From: Burkholderia lata
Lineage (GTDB): Bacteria; Pseudomonadota; Gammaproteobacteria; Burkholderiales; Burkholderiaceae
DNA: 64,000 nt
Assembly: GCF_000012945.1 (NCBI RefSeq)
Contig: NC_007510.1
Coordinates: 2,480,001 to 2,544,000 of the forward strand
Direction of reading: 5' to 3'
The translations under genes were made by a program, and so were the position numbers. Under the pieces are notes generated by a model that was not told the origin of the DNA, searched no databases, and saw only the letters and a list, made by a program, of their open reading frames with translations. Of this stretch, positions 20,807-29,460 are shown piece by piece; the stretch's first letter is position 1, and the number at the start of each line of letters is the position of its first letter.

Positions 20807-22030
20807 TCAGTGTGCGGCCCATTCGATCGTCGACAGATCGATGCCTTCCTGGTGCATTTCCCAGAGCGGCGAGAGTTCGCGCAGCTTCGCGATCTTGCTG
20901 TTCAGCAGGTTGATCACGAAGTCGACTTCCTGCTCCGTCGTGAAGCGGCCGACCGTGAAGCGGATCGAGCTGTGTGCCAGCTCGTCGTTGCGGCCGAGCG
21001 CACGCAGCACGTACGACGGCTCCAGCGACGCCGACGTGCATGCGGAGCCCGACGACACCGCGACGTCCTTGATCGCCATGATCAGCGACTCGCCTTCGAC
21101 GAAGTTGAAACTGATGTTGAGGTTGTGCGGGACACGGCGTTCCATGTCGCCGTTCACGTACGTTTCCTCGATTTGCGACAGGCCGCGCAGCAGCTTGTCG
21201 CGCAGCATGCGGACGCGCTCGTTTTCCGTCGCCATTTCTTCACGTGCGATACGGAACGCTTCGCCCATGCCGACGATCTGGTGCGTCGCCAGCGTGCCCG
21301 AACGCATGCCGCGCTCGTGGCCGCCGCCGTGCATCTGCGCTTCGATGCGCACGCGCGGCTTGCGACGCACGTACAGCGCGCCGATACCCTTCGGGCCGTA
21401 GGTCTTGTGCGCCGAGAACGACATCAGGTCGACCTTCAGCTTCGCGAGGTCGATCTCGACCTTGCCGGTCGACTGGGCGGCGTCGACGTGGAACACGATG
21501 CCCTTCTCGCGGCAGATTTCACCGATCGTCTCGATGTCCTGGATCACGCCGATCTCGTTGTTCACGTGCATCACCGACACGAGGATCGTGTCCGGGCGCA
21601 GCGCGGCCTTGAACACGTCGAGGTCGATCAGGCCGTCATCCTTCACGTCGAGGTAGGTGACTTCGAAACCGTCACGCTCGAGCTCGCGGCACGTATCGAG
21701 CACGGCCTTGTGCTCGGTCTTCACCGTGATGATGTGCTTGCCCTTGCCCTTGTAGAAGTTCGCGGCACCCTTGATCGCGAGGTTGTCCGATTCCGTGGCG
21801 CCGGACGTCCAGATGATCTCGCGCGGATCCGCGTTCACGAGCGCGGCCACGTTCTCGCGCGCTTCCTCGACCGCACGCTCCGCGTCCCAGCCATACGCGT
21901 GGCTGCGCGACGCCGGGTTGCCGAACTGCTCGCGCAGGTACGGCACCATCTTGTCGACCACGCGCGGGTCGACCGGCGTCGTCGCGCTGTAATCCATATA
22001 GATGGGCAGGTGGAGAGTGTCTTGGGTCAT
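20807..22030 (-). CDS. iscS: Cysteine desulfurase IscS
   Basis: IscS is the PLP enzyme that takes sulfur from cysteine for Fe-S clusters, thiamine, molybdopterin and tRNA thio-modification. The 407-residue protein shows the PLP lysine in [12 protein letters not shown] (near residue 209) and the flexible-loop catalytic Cys in [19 protein letters not shown] (near 331). The start [19 protein letters not shown] gives the usual length. It follows iscR by 64 bp. Confidence 0.97.
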   Translation of the reverse strand: MTQDTLHLPIYMDYSATTPVDPRVVDKMVPYLREQFGNPASRSHAYGWDAERAVEEARENVAALVNADPREIIWTSGATESDNLAIKGAANFYKGKGKHIITVKTEHKAVLDTCRELERDGFEVTYLDVKDDGLIDLDVFKAALRPDTILVSVMHVNNEIGVIQDIETIGEICREKGIVFHVDAAQSTGKVEIDLAKLKVDLMSFSAHKTYGPKGIGALYVRRKPRVRIEAQMHGGGHERGMRSGTLATHQIVGMGEAFRIAREEMATENERVRMLRDKLLRGLSQIEETYVNGDMERRVPHNLNISFNFVEGESLIMAIKDVAVSSGSACTSASLEPSYVLRALGRNDELAHSSIRFTVGRFTTEQEVDFVINLLNSKIAKLRELSPLWEMHQEGIDLSTIEWAAH

Positions 22031-22094
22031 CTGTCGCTCCGGGAATTCTGTGCAGGGACTATGTACGTTGTGGGGTATGGCGGCGCTTTCGCGC

Positions 22095-22634
22095 TCACGA
22101 ACTCGCGATGTTGAACACCGAATTGGGGCCGAGCGGCATCGTGCGAACCGGCTCGGCCGGTGCCGCAACGGGCTCCGGCGTGCGCCGGTCGCGCAGCACC
22201 GCAGGTGCGCCCTCGCGAGCGCGCTGCTGATCGACGAGATCCTGCAGCGACACCGAATCGAGGTACTCGACCATCTTCTGGTTCAGCGTCGACCACAGCT
22301 CGTGCGTCATGCAATGGCCGTCGGGCTGCTTCGAGCCGTCGCACGTGCCTTTGCCGCCGCACTGCGTGGCGTCGAGCGGTTCATCGACCGCGATGATGAT
22401 GTCGGCGACGGTGACGTCCTGCGCGCGACGCGCGAGGTTGTAGCCGCCGCCCGGGCCGCGCACGGATTCGACGATTTCATGCCTGCGCAGCTTGCCGAAC
22501 AGCTGTTCGAGATACGAGAGCGAAATCCGCTGGCGCTGGCTGATGCCTGCAAGCGTCACCGGGCCCTGCTCCTGGCGCAGTGCCAAGTCAATCATCGCCG
22601 TGACGGCGAAACGGCCTTTGGTGGTGAGTCTCAT
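22095..22634 (-). CDS. iscR: Fe-S-sensing Rrf2-family repressor IscR
   Basis: IscR binds a [2Fe-2S] cluster and represses its own operon when Fe-S supply is adequate. The 179-residue protein has an Rrf2 winged helix-turn-helix ([19 protein letters not shown], then [14 protein letters not shown]) and the ligand region CGGKGTCDG...GHCMTHELW. The Cys spacing is C92-x5-C98-x9-C108, with the conserved His at 111. E. coli has x5 between the second and third Cys, so a four-residue insertion is present. It heads the isc operon, and two operator-like sites lie directly upstream. Confidence 0.96.
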   Translation of the reverse strand: MRLTTKGRFAVTAMIDLALRQEQGPVTLAGISQRQRISLSYLEQLFGKLRRHEIVESVRGPGGGYNLARRAQDVTVADIIIAVDEPLDATQCGGKGTCDGSKQPDGHCMTHELWSTLNQKMVEYLDSVSLQDLVDQQRAREGAPAVLRDRRTPEPVAAPAEPVRTMPLGPNSVFNIASS

Positions 22635-22652
22635 GGTGTCTAGGGGACTGCA

Positions 22653-22703
22653 ATCTTGACGATTTTGGTCAAGTATAAATATTTGACGATTTTAGTCAAG
22701 TAT
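22653..22703 (-). promoter_or_regulatory. isc promoter with two tandem IscR type-1-like operators
   Basis: On the minus strand, a -35 TTGACT (22694-22699), a 16-bp spacer and a -10 TATACT (22672-22677) form a near-consensus sigma-70 promoter 37 bp before iscR. Two palindromic boxes of the form ATA-n-TTGAC-n-AAAATCGTCAA-n-AT cover it: one over the -35 (22679-22703), one over the -10 and start region (22653-22676). They are spaced 26 bp apart and resemble the IscR type-1 site (ATA..TGACT....AGTC...TAT). Confidence 0.85.
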
Positions 22704-22748
22704 CCATGTCTTTGAAAGGGTATTCGCAGACCGCTGAATACCGCGCGA

Positions 22749-23231
22749 TCAGCGCTCGGTGCGGGCCCGGAGCGTCTCCAGCAGGCCTGCGCACGCGCGC
22801 TCGACCTGATCGAGCACCTGCTCGAAGCCCTGCGCACCGCCGAAATAGGGATCGGCCACTTCGGTTTCGGTCGAATCCGGCGCGAATTCCATCAGCAGGC
22901 GCACCTTGTCGTGATGCTGCGGCGGACAGCGGCGGCGCAACTCCGCGAGATTCGCGTCGTCCATCGCGAGCAGCAGGTCGAAGCGCTCGAAATCCGCCGC
23001 GCTCACCTGTCGTGCGCGCAGCGCCGACAGGTCGTAGCCGCGGCCACGCGCGGCAGCCTGCGCCCGCGTATCGGGCGGCTCGCCGACATGCCAGTCGCCG
23101 GTACCGGCCGAATCGATCGCGATCCGGTCCGCCAGCGCGGCCGCGTCGACCTGGTGACGCATCACGCCTTCCGCGGTGGGCGAACGGCAGATGTTGCCGA
23201 GACAGACGAAACAGATCGAAACGCGGGTCAT
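22749..23231 (-). CDS. Low-molecular-weight protein tyrosine phosphatase
   Basis: A 160-residue cytosolic phosphatase with the N-terminal P-loop CLGNICRSPTAEG (the C-x5-R-S signature, Cys at residue 10) and the general-acid loop DPYFGG near residue 127. Members remove phosphate from tyrosine kinases and other proteins. In some bacteria they act with an exopolysaccharide tyrosine kinase, but no such kinase is encoded here. It lies upstream of iscR on the same strand; the strong iscR promoter separates the two units. Confidence 0.93.
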   Translation of the reverse strand: MTRVSICFVCLGNICRSPTAEGVMRHQVDAAALADRIAIDSAGTGDWHVGEPPDTRAQAAARGRGYDLSALRARQVSAADFERFDLLLAMDDANLAELRRRCPPQHHDKVRLLMEFAPDSTETEVADPYFGGAQGFEQVLDQVERACAGLLETLRARTER

Positions 23232-23332
23232 CGCACTATCGGAAAGCCGCGGCGAGCCGCGTGGGAGAAGAACACGCCATTATACAAAGGCGGCCGAAAT
23301 CGCGCCGCCGCGCAAAGCGACGGCGCCATGCC

Positions 23333-23560
23333 CTACAGCGCCTTCGGCGCGGCGAGCACGACGTCGCCGGATGCCGCCGGCAGCGGCTTCGCCGCGTCGC
23401 CGACCAGCCCGAACGACACCGCGCGCGCCAGCTCGGCCGAAGCCTGATGAACCGCGAGCGGACCACGCGACGGCGCCTCGGCCATCGCATGCAGATAGGC
23501 AGCCGCGGCCAGCGGAACGACGATTGCCAGCGGCCAGTACATCGATATTGTCTTTTTCAT
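23333..23560 (-). CDS. Small exported or membrane-anchored protein, function unknown
   Basis: A 75-residue protein starting MKKTISMYWPLAIVVPLAAA, with a short positive N terminus and one hydrophobic segment (about residues 9-26). The remainder is Ala-rich and without known motifs. An AAGGAGG ribosome site lies 8 bp before the ATG, which is the main support for its reality. The hydrophobic segment could be an uncleaved anchor or a signal peptide ending near AMA. I recognise no homologue. Confidence 0.6.
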   Translation of the reverse strand: MKKTISMYWPLAIVVPLAAAAYLHAMAEAPSRGPLAVHQASAELARAVSFGLVGDAAKPLPAASGDVVLAAPKAL

Positions 23561-23689
23561 GATGCGGACCTCCTTGACCTCGTACCCCGAAACCCAATTC
23601 CGGGGACTACAGACAGGATTCTATAGACCGCACCTATCGAGATAAATATACAAATAGCGAACGCACTGTTGTCACCGGATGAACAGTCG

Positions 23690-25102
23690 TCAGCCGAGGT
23701 GACTTTGCGAGGCCGCGTACAGCTCGCGGAACGTGCGCCCGGTCGGCGTCGGCATGTCGCGCGTATCCATCCAGCCGCCCATCATCGGCAGGCGCCGCAG
23801 CGTGCCGCCGTTGCCGCCCAGCCGCTCGAGGATGCGCACCGCGAGCTTGGTCGTCAGCGCGTACAGCATCGGCCGGCGTGCGAAGAAGCCCCAGGCGGCG
23901 AGTGCCGCCCGCTCGCGCCACGGCCGCAGGTGCCGCTCGACCTGCTTCTCGCGCAGCGTGCGCAACAGGTGCGACAGCGGAATCCCGGCCGGGCACACGC
24001 TGTCGCATTCTCCGCATAGGGTTGCGGCCTGCGGCAGGTCGAGAGAGCGGTCGAGCCCGACGTAGCTCGGCGTCAGCACGGACCCCATCGGCCCCGGATA
24101 GACCCAGCCGTACGCGTGGCCGCCGACCTTCTGGTACACCGGACAATGGTTCATGCATGCGCCGCAGCGGATGCAGCGCAGCATCTCCTGGAATTCGCCG
24201 CCGATCAGCCCGGTGCGGCCGCCGTCGACGAGCACGACATAGTTGTGTTCGGGGCCATCCTCGTCGCCCGGGCCCCGCGGCCCGGTCAGCAGCGAGAAGT
24301 AGTTCGACGTCTTCTGCCCCGTCGCGGAGCGCGGCAGCAGGCGCATCGCGGTCGCGAGATCCTCGAGCGTCGGCAGCACCTTCTCGATGCCCGTCACCGC
24401 CACATGCACGCGCGGCATCACGGTGCACATCCCCTCGTTCCCTTCATTCGTCACGATCGCGACCGAACCGGTCTCGGCAATCACGAAGTTGCCGCCCGTC
24501 ACGCCCATGTCGGCCGACATGAAATGCGGGCGCAGCACCTCGCGCGCCTCGCGCGTCATGTCCGGAATCTCGGTGAGCCGCTCGCGATGGTGCGTGCGCG
24601 CGAACAGGTCGGCGATCTCGTCCTTGTCCTTGTGCACGACGGGCGCAATGATGTGGCTCGGCGGCTCGTTGTCGTTGATCTGCAGGATGTATTCGCCGAG
24701 ATCCGTCTCGATCGACTGCACGCCCATCTCCGCGAGCACCGCGTTCAGGCGCATTTCCTCCGACACCATCGACTTGGTCTTGATGACCTTCTTCACGTCG
24801 TGACGGCGCGCGATGTCGGCCACGAGCCGTGCGGCATCCGCGGTCGTTTCGGCGAACAGCACCGTCGTGCCGCGCCGCGTCGCCTCGCGCTCGAACGCCT
24901 CGAGCCACACGTCAAGGTTCTCCAGCGCGCGGTTGCGGCGGGCCTTCAGTGCGGCGCGCGTGGCCGGGAAGTCGATCGCGGTCATCGCGTCGGCGCGCGC
25001 GGACACGAATTTCGTCGACAGCTTCTTCAGGTTCTGCTGCAGGCGCTGGTCGGCCAGCTTCTGGCCGGCGCGCGCTTTGAAATGCATCGATTGGACTTGC
25101 AT
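23690..25102 (-). CDS. lutB: L-lactate utilisation iron-sulfur protein LutB (YkgF type)
   Basis: A 470-residue LutB-family protein of the LutABC system, which oxidises L-lactate to pyruvate. It has an LUD (DUF162) domain over roughly residues 60-290, with MSADMGVTGGNFVIAETGS typical. A ferredoxin-like [4Fe-4S] region follows, with C-x2-C-x2-C-x3-CP in CIRCGACMNHCPVY (near 308-318) and a second CGECDSVCPAG set (near 360), then a C-terminal DUF3390-like tail. It follows lutA by 34 bp. The usual third gene lutC is missing. Confidence 0.9.
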   Translation of the reverse strand: MQVQSMHFKARAGQKLADQRLQQNLKKLSTKFVSARADAMTAIDFPATRAALKARRNRALENLDVWLEAFEREATRRGTTVLFAETTADAARLVADIARRHDVKKVIKTKSMVSEEMRLNAVLAEMGVQSIETDLGEYILQINDNEPPSHIIAPVVHKDKDEIADLFARTHHRERLTEIPDMTREAREVLRPHFMSADMGVTGGNFVIAETGSVAIVTNEGNEGMCTVMPRVHVAVTGIEKVLPTLEDLATAMRLLPRSATGQKTSNYFSLLTGPRGPGDEDGPEHNYVVLVDGGRTGLIGGEFQEMLRCIRCGACMNHCPVYQKVGGHAYGWVYPGPMGSVLTPSYVGLDRSLDLPQAATLCGECDSVCPAGIPLSHLLRTLREKQVERHLRPWRERAALAAWGFFARRPMLYALTTKLAVRILERLGGNGGTLRRLPMMGGWMDTRDMPTPTGRTFRELYAASQSHLG

Positions 25103-25136
25103 CGCGGTATCGGGGAAAAGTGAGCGGAACCGGGCG

Positions 25137-25859
25137 TCAGACGTCGCCCGCCAGCACCTGCGCGACGTGCAGCACGCGCGTGTCGCGGTCGCCGGTGCGG
25201 CGCAACCGCCCTTCGATGTTCAGCATGCAGCCGAGATCGCCAAGCACGACGGCGCCGGTACCGGCCGCGCGCACGTTCGCACATTTCTCGTCAGCGATGG
25301 CCGCCGAAATGTCGCCGTACTTGACCGCAAACGTGCCGCCGAAGCCGCAGCAGTGCTCGCAGTCCTTCATCTCGGTAACCGCGATGCCGCGCTGCGCGAG
25401 CAGCGCGCGCGGCTGCGCCTTCACGCCGAGCTCGCGCAGGCCCGAGCACGAATCGTGATAGGTGACCGGCCCGGTGAATTCACCCGGCGCGAGCGACACC
25501 TTCGCGACGTTCGCCAGGAAATCGGTCAGTTCGTAGACCTTCTGCTGGAACCGCGTGTAGCGCCCCATCAGCTCGGGGTCGTCGCGGAACAGGTCGCCGT
25601 AGTGCGCACGGATCATCCCGCCGCACGAACCCGACGGCGCGACGACGTAATCGAACTGCTCGAACTCGCGCAGCGTCTTTTCCGCGAGATCGCGTGCGAG
25701 CGCGCGCTCGCCCGAGTTGTAGGCCGGCTGGCCGCAGCAAGTCTGCGCGGGCGGCACGATCACCTCGTAGCCGGCGTCGCGAATCAGCTTGAGCGCCGAA
25801 AAACCGATTTCGGGGCGCATCAGATCGACCAGGCAGGTCACGAACAAACCGACTCGCAT
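25137..25859 (-). CDS. lutA: L-lactate utilisation protein LutA (YkgE type, CCG domains)
   Basis: A 240-residue protein with two cysteine-rich CCG domains: TCCGQPAYNSG near residue 41 and HCCGFGGTFAVKYG near 168. It also has the HDSCSGLRELG segment (near 134). This is the LutA/GlcF-like heterodisulfide-reductase fold that binds an Fe-S cluster and partners LutB. The start MRVGLFVTCLVDL is the conserved N terminus. It is divergent from an IclR-type regulator gene 183 bp away, which is probably its regulator. Confidence 0.92.
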   Translation of the reverse strand: MRVGLFVTCLVDLMRPEIGFSALKLIRDAGYEVIVPPAQTCCGQPAYNSGERALARDLAEKTLREFEQFDYVVAPSGSCGGMIRAHYGDLFRDDPELMGRYTRFQQKVYELTDFLANVAKVSLAPGEFTGPVTYHDSCSGLRELGVKAQPRALLAQRGIAVTEMKDCEHCCGFGGTFAVKYGDISAAIADEKCANVRAAGTGAVVLGDLGCMLNIEGRLRRTGDRDTRVLHVAQVLAGDV

Positions 25860-26042
25860 ACGTGCTCCTTCGAGAAAACGGCTCTCATTATCCGCCGTTT
25901 GGCCGGCAAGACCAACGCCGGCGCTCACGCAAGCCCGCACGGCGCGAAACGAGGATTTCCTCGAACGGCGTTCGCTTTTTTCACGATACGAGATACAATC
26001 GTTCCAACACCGCTTGACGCGTCAACCGATTTCTCCCCCGAC

Positions 26043-26852
26043 ATGAGCCAACCCACCCCGGATTCAAAAACGTCGATCCAGGTGATCGAACGCATGATGC
26101 GGTTGCTGGACGCGCTCGCCGCGCACAGTGACCCTGTCAGCCTGAAGGAGCTTGCGCAGCGGACGGAGCTGCACCCGTCGACCGCGCACCGCATCCTCAA
26201 CGACATGGTGACCTGCCGTCTCGTCGACCGCTCCGATCCCGGCACGTACCGCCTCGGCATGCGGTTGCTGGAGCTCGGCAACCTCGTGAAGGCGCGCCTG
26301 TCGGTACGCGACGCGGCGCTGATGCCGATGCGCGAGCTGCACCGCCTCACCGGGCAGACCGTGAACCTGTCGGTGCGCCAGGGCGACGAGATCGTCTACA
26401 TCGAGCGCGCGTATTCGGAGCGCTCCGGGATGCAGGTCGTCCGTGCGATCGGTGGCCGCGCGCCGCTGCACCTCACGTCGGTCGGCAAGCTGTTCCTCGC
26501 GGCCGACGAGACGTCGCGCGTGCGCGCCTATGCGACGCGCACGGGGCTGTCCGGCCATACGCAGAACAGCATCACCGACATCGCGAAGCTCGAACGCGAG
26601 CTGACGATCGTGCGCCAGCAATCGTGCGCACGCGACAACGAGGAGCTGGAGCTCGGCGTGCGCTGTATCGCGGCCGGCATCTACGACGATTCGGGCAAGC
26701 TCGTCGCGGGCCTGTCGCTGTCGGCGCCGGCCGATCGCCTCCAGGATGCGTGGCTCGGCCAGTTGAGCCGCACGGCCCTCACCATTTCGGAATCGCTCGG
26801 CTACCGGCCGGCGCCCACGAAGGATACGGACGGGCTGCAGCGGCAGGCGTAA
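26043..26852 (+). CDS. IclR-family transcriptional regulator
   Basis: A 269-residue regulator with an N-terminal winged helix-turn-helix (SLKELAQRTELHPSTAHRIL, about residues 37-56) and an IclR effector domain ending near residue 255. The effector domain contains VYIERAYSERSGM, LHLTSVGKLFLA and GVRCIAAGIYDDSG. The gene is divergent from lutA-lutB, so control of lactate oxidation is the likely role, but the effector is not readable. A TACAAT -10-like element at 25994 could drive it. A strong terminator follows. Confidence 0.92.
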   Translation: MSQPTPDSKTSIQVIERMMRLLDALAAHSDPVSLKELAQRTELHPSTAHRILNDMVTCRLVDRSDPGTYRLGMRLLELGNLVKARLSVRDAALMPMRELHRLTGQTVNLSVRQGDEIVYIERAYSERSGMQVVRAIGGRAPLHLTSVGKLFLAADETSRVRAYATRTGLSGHTQNSITDIAKLERELTIVRQQSCARDNEELELGVRCIAAGIYDDSGKLVAGLSLSAPADRLQDAWLGQLSRTALTISESLGYRPAPTKDTDGLQRQA

Positions 26853-26874
26853 GCCGCTCCCGCGCACCCAATGA

Positions 26875-26904
26875 AAAAGCCCCGCGATTGCGGGGCTTTT
26901 TTTT
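26875..26904 (+). terminator. Rho-independent terminator after the IclR gene
   Basis: An 11-bp perfect stem (AAAAGCCCCGC and its complement) with a GATT loop and a run of eight T residues. It is also usable by the convergent endopeptidase gene ending at 26945, because its minus strand reads a similar hairpin with a T-run. Confidence 0.93.
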
Positions 26905-26944
26905 AGCCGTCGGCGCGGCGGCGAACCGCCACGCCTTCGTGCGA

Positions 26945-28111
26945 TCAGGTCCCGCCGGCCGGCGTGTTGGCCGCCGTCAGGCGCTCGCCGCCGCCGGCAT
27001 CGAGCCAGTTGCGCAGGCGCGCCGCATCGGCGAAGCGCGAATACTTGCCGAACGAATCCAGCAGCACCATCACCATCGGCTTGCCGTGGATCGTCGCCTG
27101 CATCACGAGACATTCGCCGGCTTCGTTGATGAAGCCCGTCTTCTGCAGACCGATGTCCCACGAGCCATTGCCGCGGATCAGCGCGTTCGTGCTGTTGTAG
27201 ACCAGGTTGCGCTTGCCCGTGTACACCTCGTAGGTGCGATCGGTCGAGAACTGACGAATCATCGGGTACTGGTACGCCGCATTGACCATCTTCACGAGGT
27301 CGCGCGCGCTCGACACGTTCGAGCTCGACAGACCCGTCGAATTCTCGAAGTGCGTATCGGTCATGCCGAGCGACTTCGCCTTCGCGTTCATCGCGGCGAT
27401 GAACGCCGGACGACCACCCGCGTAGTAACGCGACAGCGCAGCGGCCGCGCGGTTTTCCGACGCCATCAGCGCGATGTGCAGCATGTCTTCACGCGACAGC
27501 ACCGAGCCGACCGACAGGCGCGAGCCCGTGCCCTTCTCGTAGTCGCGGTCTTCGTCGGTGACTTCGATCTGGTCGGTCATCGGCGTCTTCGAGTCGAGCA
27601 CGACCATCGCCGTCATCAGCTTCGAGATCGACGCGATCGGCACGACGGCGTGCGAATTCTTGTCGAACAGCGGCTCGCCCGAATTCTGGTCGACGACATA
27701 CGCGACGCTCGAACGCAGCGCGAGCGCGTCGGGCGTGTCGTGCAGGCCGAACGCCTGGCCGACGGTCGGCCGGCGCGGCTGGAACGCGACCTTGCGCACT
27801 GCGCCGTGATGGCCGCCATGCACGTTCGACGCGAGCGTCACGCGCTTGCGCGATGCCTTCGCGCGCGGCGCGTCGGCGGCCGCGACTTTCGCGGATTTGT
27901 CGGAGCTGGCCTTGGCCGACTTCTTCTTCGCGGACGAAGCAGGAGCGACAGCCTTTTTCTTGGCGGCTTGTTGGGTCTTCGCAGTGGCGGCAAAGGCGTC
28001 AGCGGGCGCGACGGTCGCGGTGGTCGCCAGCAAGGCGACTGCGATCGACACAGCCGTGCCGAGCGTCATGCTCTGCAACAATCTGCGCGGTGAAAACGAT
28101 TCGGCTTTCAT
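26945..28111 (-). CDS. pbpG: D-alanyl-D-alanine endopeptidase, PBP7 type
   Basis: A 388-residue periplasmic low-Mr penicillin-binding protein that cleaves D-Ala-meso-DAP cross-links. It begins MKAESFSPRRLLQS with a signal sequence (about residues 15-41), followed by a long basic Lys/Ala/Ser-rich region (to about residue 95). The serine-peptidase domain has the three active-site motifs SISK (near 162), SEN (near 218) and KTG (near 325). The basic linker is longer than in E. coli PBP7 and may contact the cell wall or membrane. The start at 28111 was preferred over an in-frame start 36 bp upstream. Confidence 0.9.
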   Translation of the reverse strand: MKAESFSPRRLLQSMTLGTAVSIAVALLATTATVAPADAFAATAKTQQAAKKKAVAPASSAKKKSAKASSDKSAKVAAADAPRAKASRKRVTLASNVHGGHHGAVRKVAFQPRRPTVGQAFGLHDTPDALALRSSVAYVVDQNSGEPLFDKNSHAVVPIASISKLMTAMVVLDSKTPMTDQIEVTDEDRDYEKGTGSRLSVGSVLSREDMLHIALMASENRAAAALSRYYAGGRPAFIAAMNAKAKSLGMTDTHFENSTGLSSSNVSSARDLVKMVNAAYQYPMIRQFSTDRTYEVYTGKRNLVYNSTNALIRGNGSWDIGLQKTGFINEAGECLVMQATIHGKPMVMVLLDSFGKYSRFADAARLRNWLDAGGGERLTAANTPAGGT

Positions 28112-28765
28112 TGGGGTCTGGACAAAGCGGGCGGGAGGTTTCCGCAAGTGTAGTTAAAGCTGAAAAAAAGAGCAATATTAGGCACTTACCGATCGTCGTT
28201 AAACCGGAATGTAAGGGTTGGCCAACCTCTGGCCAATGAACCCTCCCGCTCCCATCGAAAAAATTGATGGGATGCGCTGCCCGACAGTACCCGTCTCCCG
28301 ATTACACACGGTTAATTGAGATAACGTCACTTCGGAGGCGATTTAAAGCGGGGAAACTACGTATCCGGCGCTCGGGGTGCCAGGGGCGCCGGTCTCGGCC
28401 GTGGCAGCGGCACGTCGCCACGGTACGCGCATCGAAACGGCGCGTTTTTCGACAGGAACAGAAGGATAACGTTCCACGGGCCTGTCAGGTTTACCTGTGC
28501 ATGATCATGGTGCGCCGCGCCTGCCCCTCAACCGTGCGCACCATCTGGGATCGCGGCATGAAACCGATTCCGAACGACCACGATAACTCGTTGTTTTATC
28601 GATAATTTGTCACGATTGTGCAACGCACAAAAAATACTTGACATTGGTTTTCTCTGCCCTAAAATAAGCCTCATTGTTGCGTTGCACAAAGCACGCACAT
28701 CCGAGGTTCCCCAGCGTAGTGCCCTTTACCCTGCGATCGACGCGATCGCTTTTCAGGAGCTTGAC
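28112..28765. other. 650-bp intergenic region between the PBP7 gene and the phasin gene
   Basis: No supported gene. It holds a 12-bp palindrome GGTTGGCCAACC (28216-28227) about 105 bp before the PBP7 start and a hairpin with arms CCCATC/GATGGG (28251-28271). The phasin promoter with its two operators lies near the right end. An open frame at 28264-28605 has no ribosome site and a non-protein-like Arg-rich composition. Confidence 0.6.
28616..28689 (+). promoter_or_regulatory. Phasin promoter flanked by two related palindromic operators (probable PhaR sites)
   Basis: A -35 TTGACA (28638-28643), a 16-bp spacer and a -10 TAAAAT (28660-28665) form a strong sigma-70 promoter. A perfect palindrome TTGTGC-AAC-GCACAA lies just upstream of the -35 (28616-28630). 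A near-copy in inverted orientation (28674-28689, TTGTTGC-GTT-GCACAA) lies just after the -10. The PHB-responsive repressor PhaR is known to bind TGC/GCA-type sites on phasin promoters, so PhaR is the likely ligand. Confidence 0.75.
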
Positions 28766-29332
28766 ATGTCCTTGCTGACCCCCGAGCAAATCGCCGCCGC
28801 CCAGAAAGCCAACCTCGAAAGCCTGTTCGGTCTGACGACCAAGGCGTTCGAAGGCGTCGAAAAGCTGATCGAACTCAACCTGCAGGTCGTGAAGTCGACG
28901 CTGGCCGAAGGCCAGGAAAACGCACAGCGCCTGCTGTCGGTGAAGGACGCACAGGAACTGATCGCGCTGCAAGCGAGCCTGTCGCAGCCGGTCGCGGAAA
29001 AGGTGCTGTCGTACGGCCGTCACCTGTATGAAATCGCATCGTCGACGCAAGCCGAGTTCGCGAAGGTTGCTGAAGCGCAATTCGAAGAGCAGAACAAGAA
29101 GGTCCAGGCACTCGTCGACAACGTCGCGAAGAACGCCCCGGCTGGTTCGGAAACGGCTGTCGCTGCACTGAAGTCGGCACTGAACGCTGCGAACACCACG
29201 TACGAAACGGTTCAGAAGGCAACGAAGCAAGCCGTCGAAATCGCTGAAACGAACTTCAACGCTGCTGCTGCCGTCGCAACGAAGGCTGCTACCGCCGCTG
29301 CTGCACGTCGTACGAGCAAGCCGACCGCGTAA
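28766..29332 (+). CDS. phaP: Phasin (PHB granule-associated protein)
   Basis: A 188-residue phasin that coats polyhydroxybutyrate granules. It has the phasin_2 pattern: [20 protein letters not shown], then [21 protein letters not shown] (residues 29-49), a helical amphipathic core, and an Ala/Thr/Lys-rich C terminus. There are no Cys or Trp residues. An AGGAGC ribosome site sits 6 bp before the ATG. Codon use includes more GCT and CGT than its neighbours, as in highly expressed genes. Its promoter and terminator form a single-gene unit. Confidence 0.95.
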   Translation: MSLLTPEQIAAAQKANLESLFGLTTKAFEGVEKLIELNLQVVKSTLAEGQENAQRLLSVKDAQELIALQASLSQPVAEKVLSYGRHLYEIASSTQAEFAKVAEAQFEEQNKKVQALVDNVAKNAPAGSETAVAALKSALNAANTTYETVQKATKQAVEIAETNFNAAAAVATKAATAAAARRTSKPTA

Positions 29333-29352
29333 GCGTCCCCTGCTCCTGAAAG

Positions 29353-29375
29353 AGCCGCGCCCAGCGCGGCTTTTT
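29353..29375 (+). terminator. Terminator of the phasin gene
   Basis: An 8-bp perfect stem AGCCGCGC/GCGCGGCT with a CCA loop, followed by TTTTT. It lies 20 bp after the phasin stop. Confidence 0.9.
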
Positions 29376-29460
29376 CGTTTGTGGTGCCGGAATACGCTGG
29401 AACCGGCGCATTGCCGGCCGTTCTCGAACGGTCGTTTGAGCATCGGCCGCAAATAAAAGA

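Noticed and set aside
25950..25963. Small CGAGG/CCTCG inverted repeat between lutA and the IclR gene as an operator
   Set aside because: Arms are only five bases and not longer than chance in GC-rich DNA, so it is not called as a feature.
28264..28605. 113-residue open frame in the phasin upstream region
   Set aside because: No ribosome site, Arg-rich shadow-like composition, and it ends at the phasin operator region.
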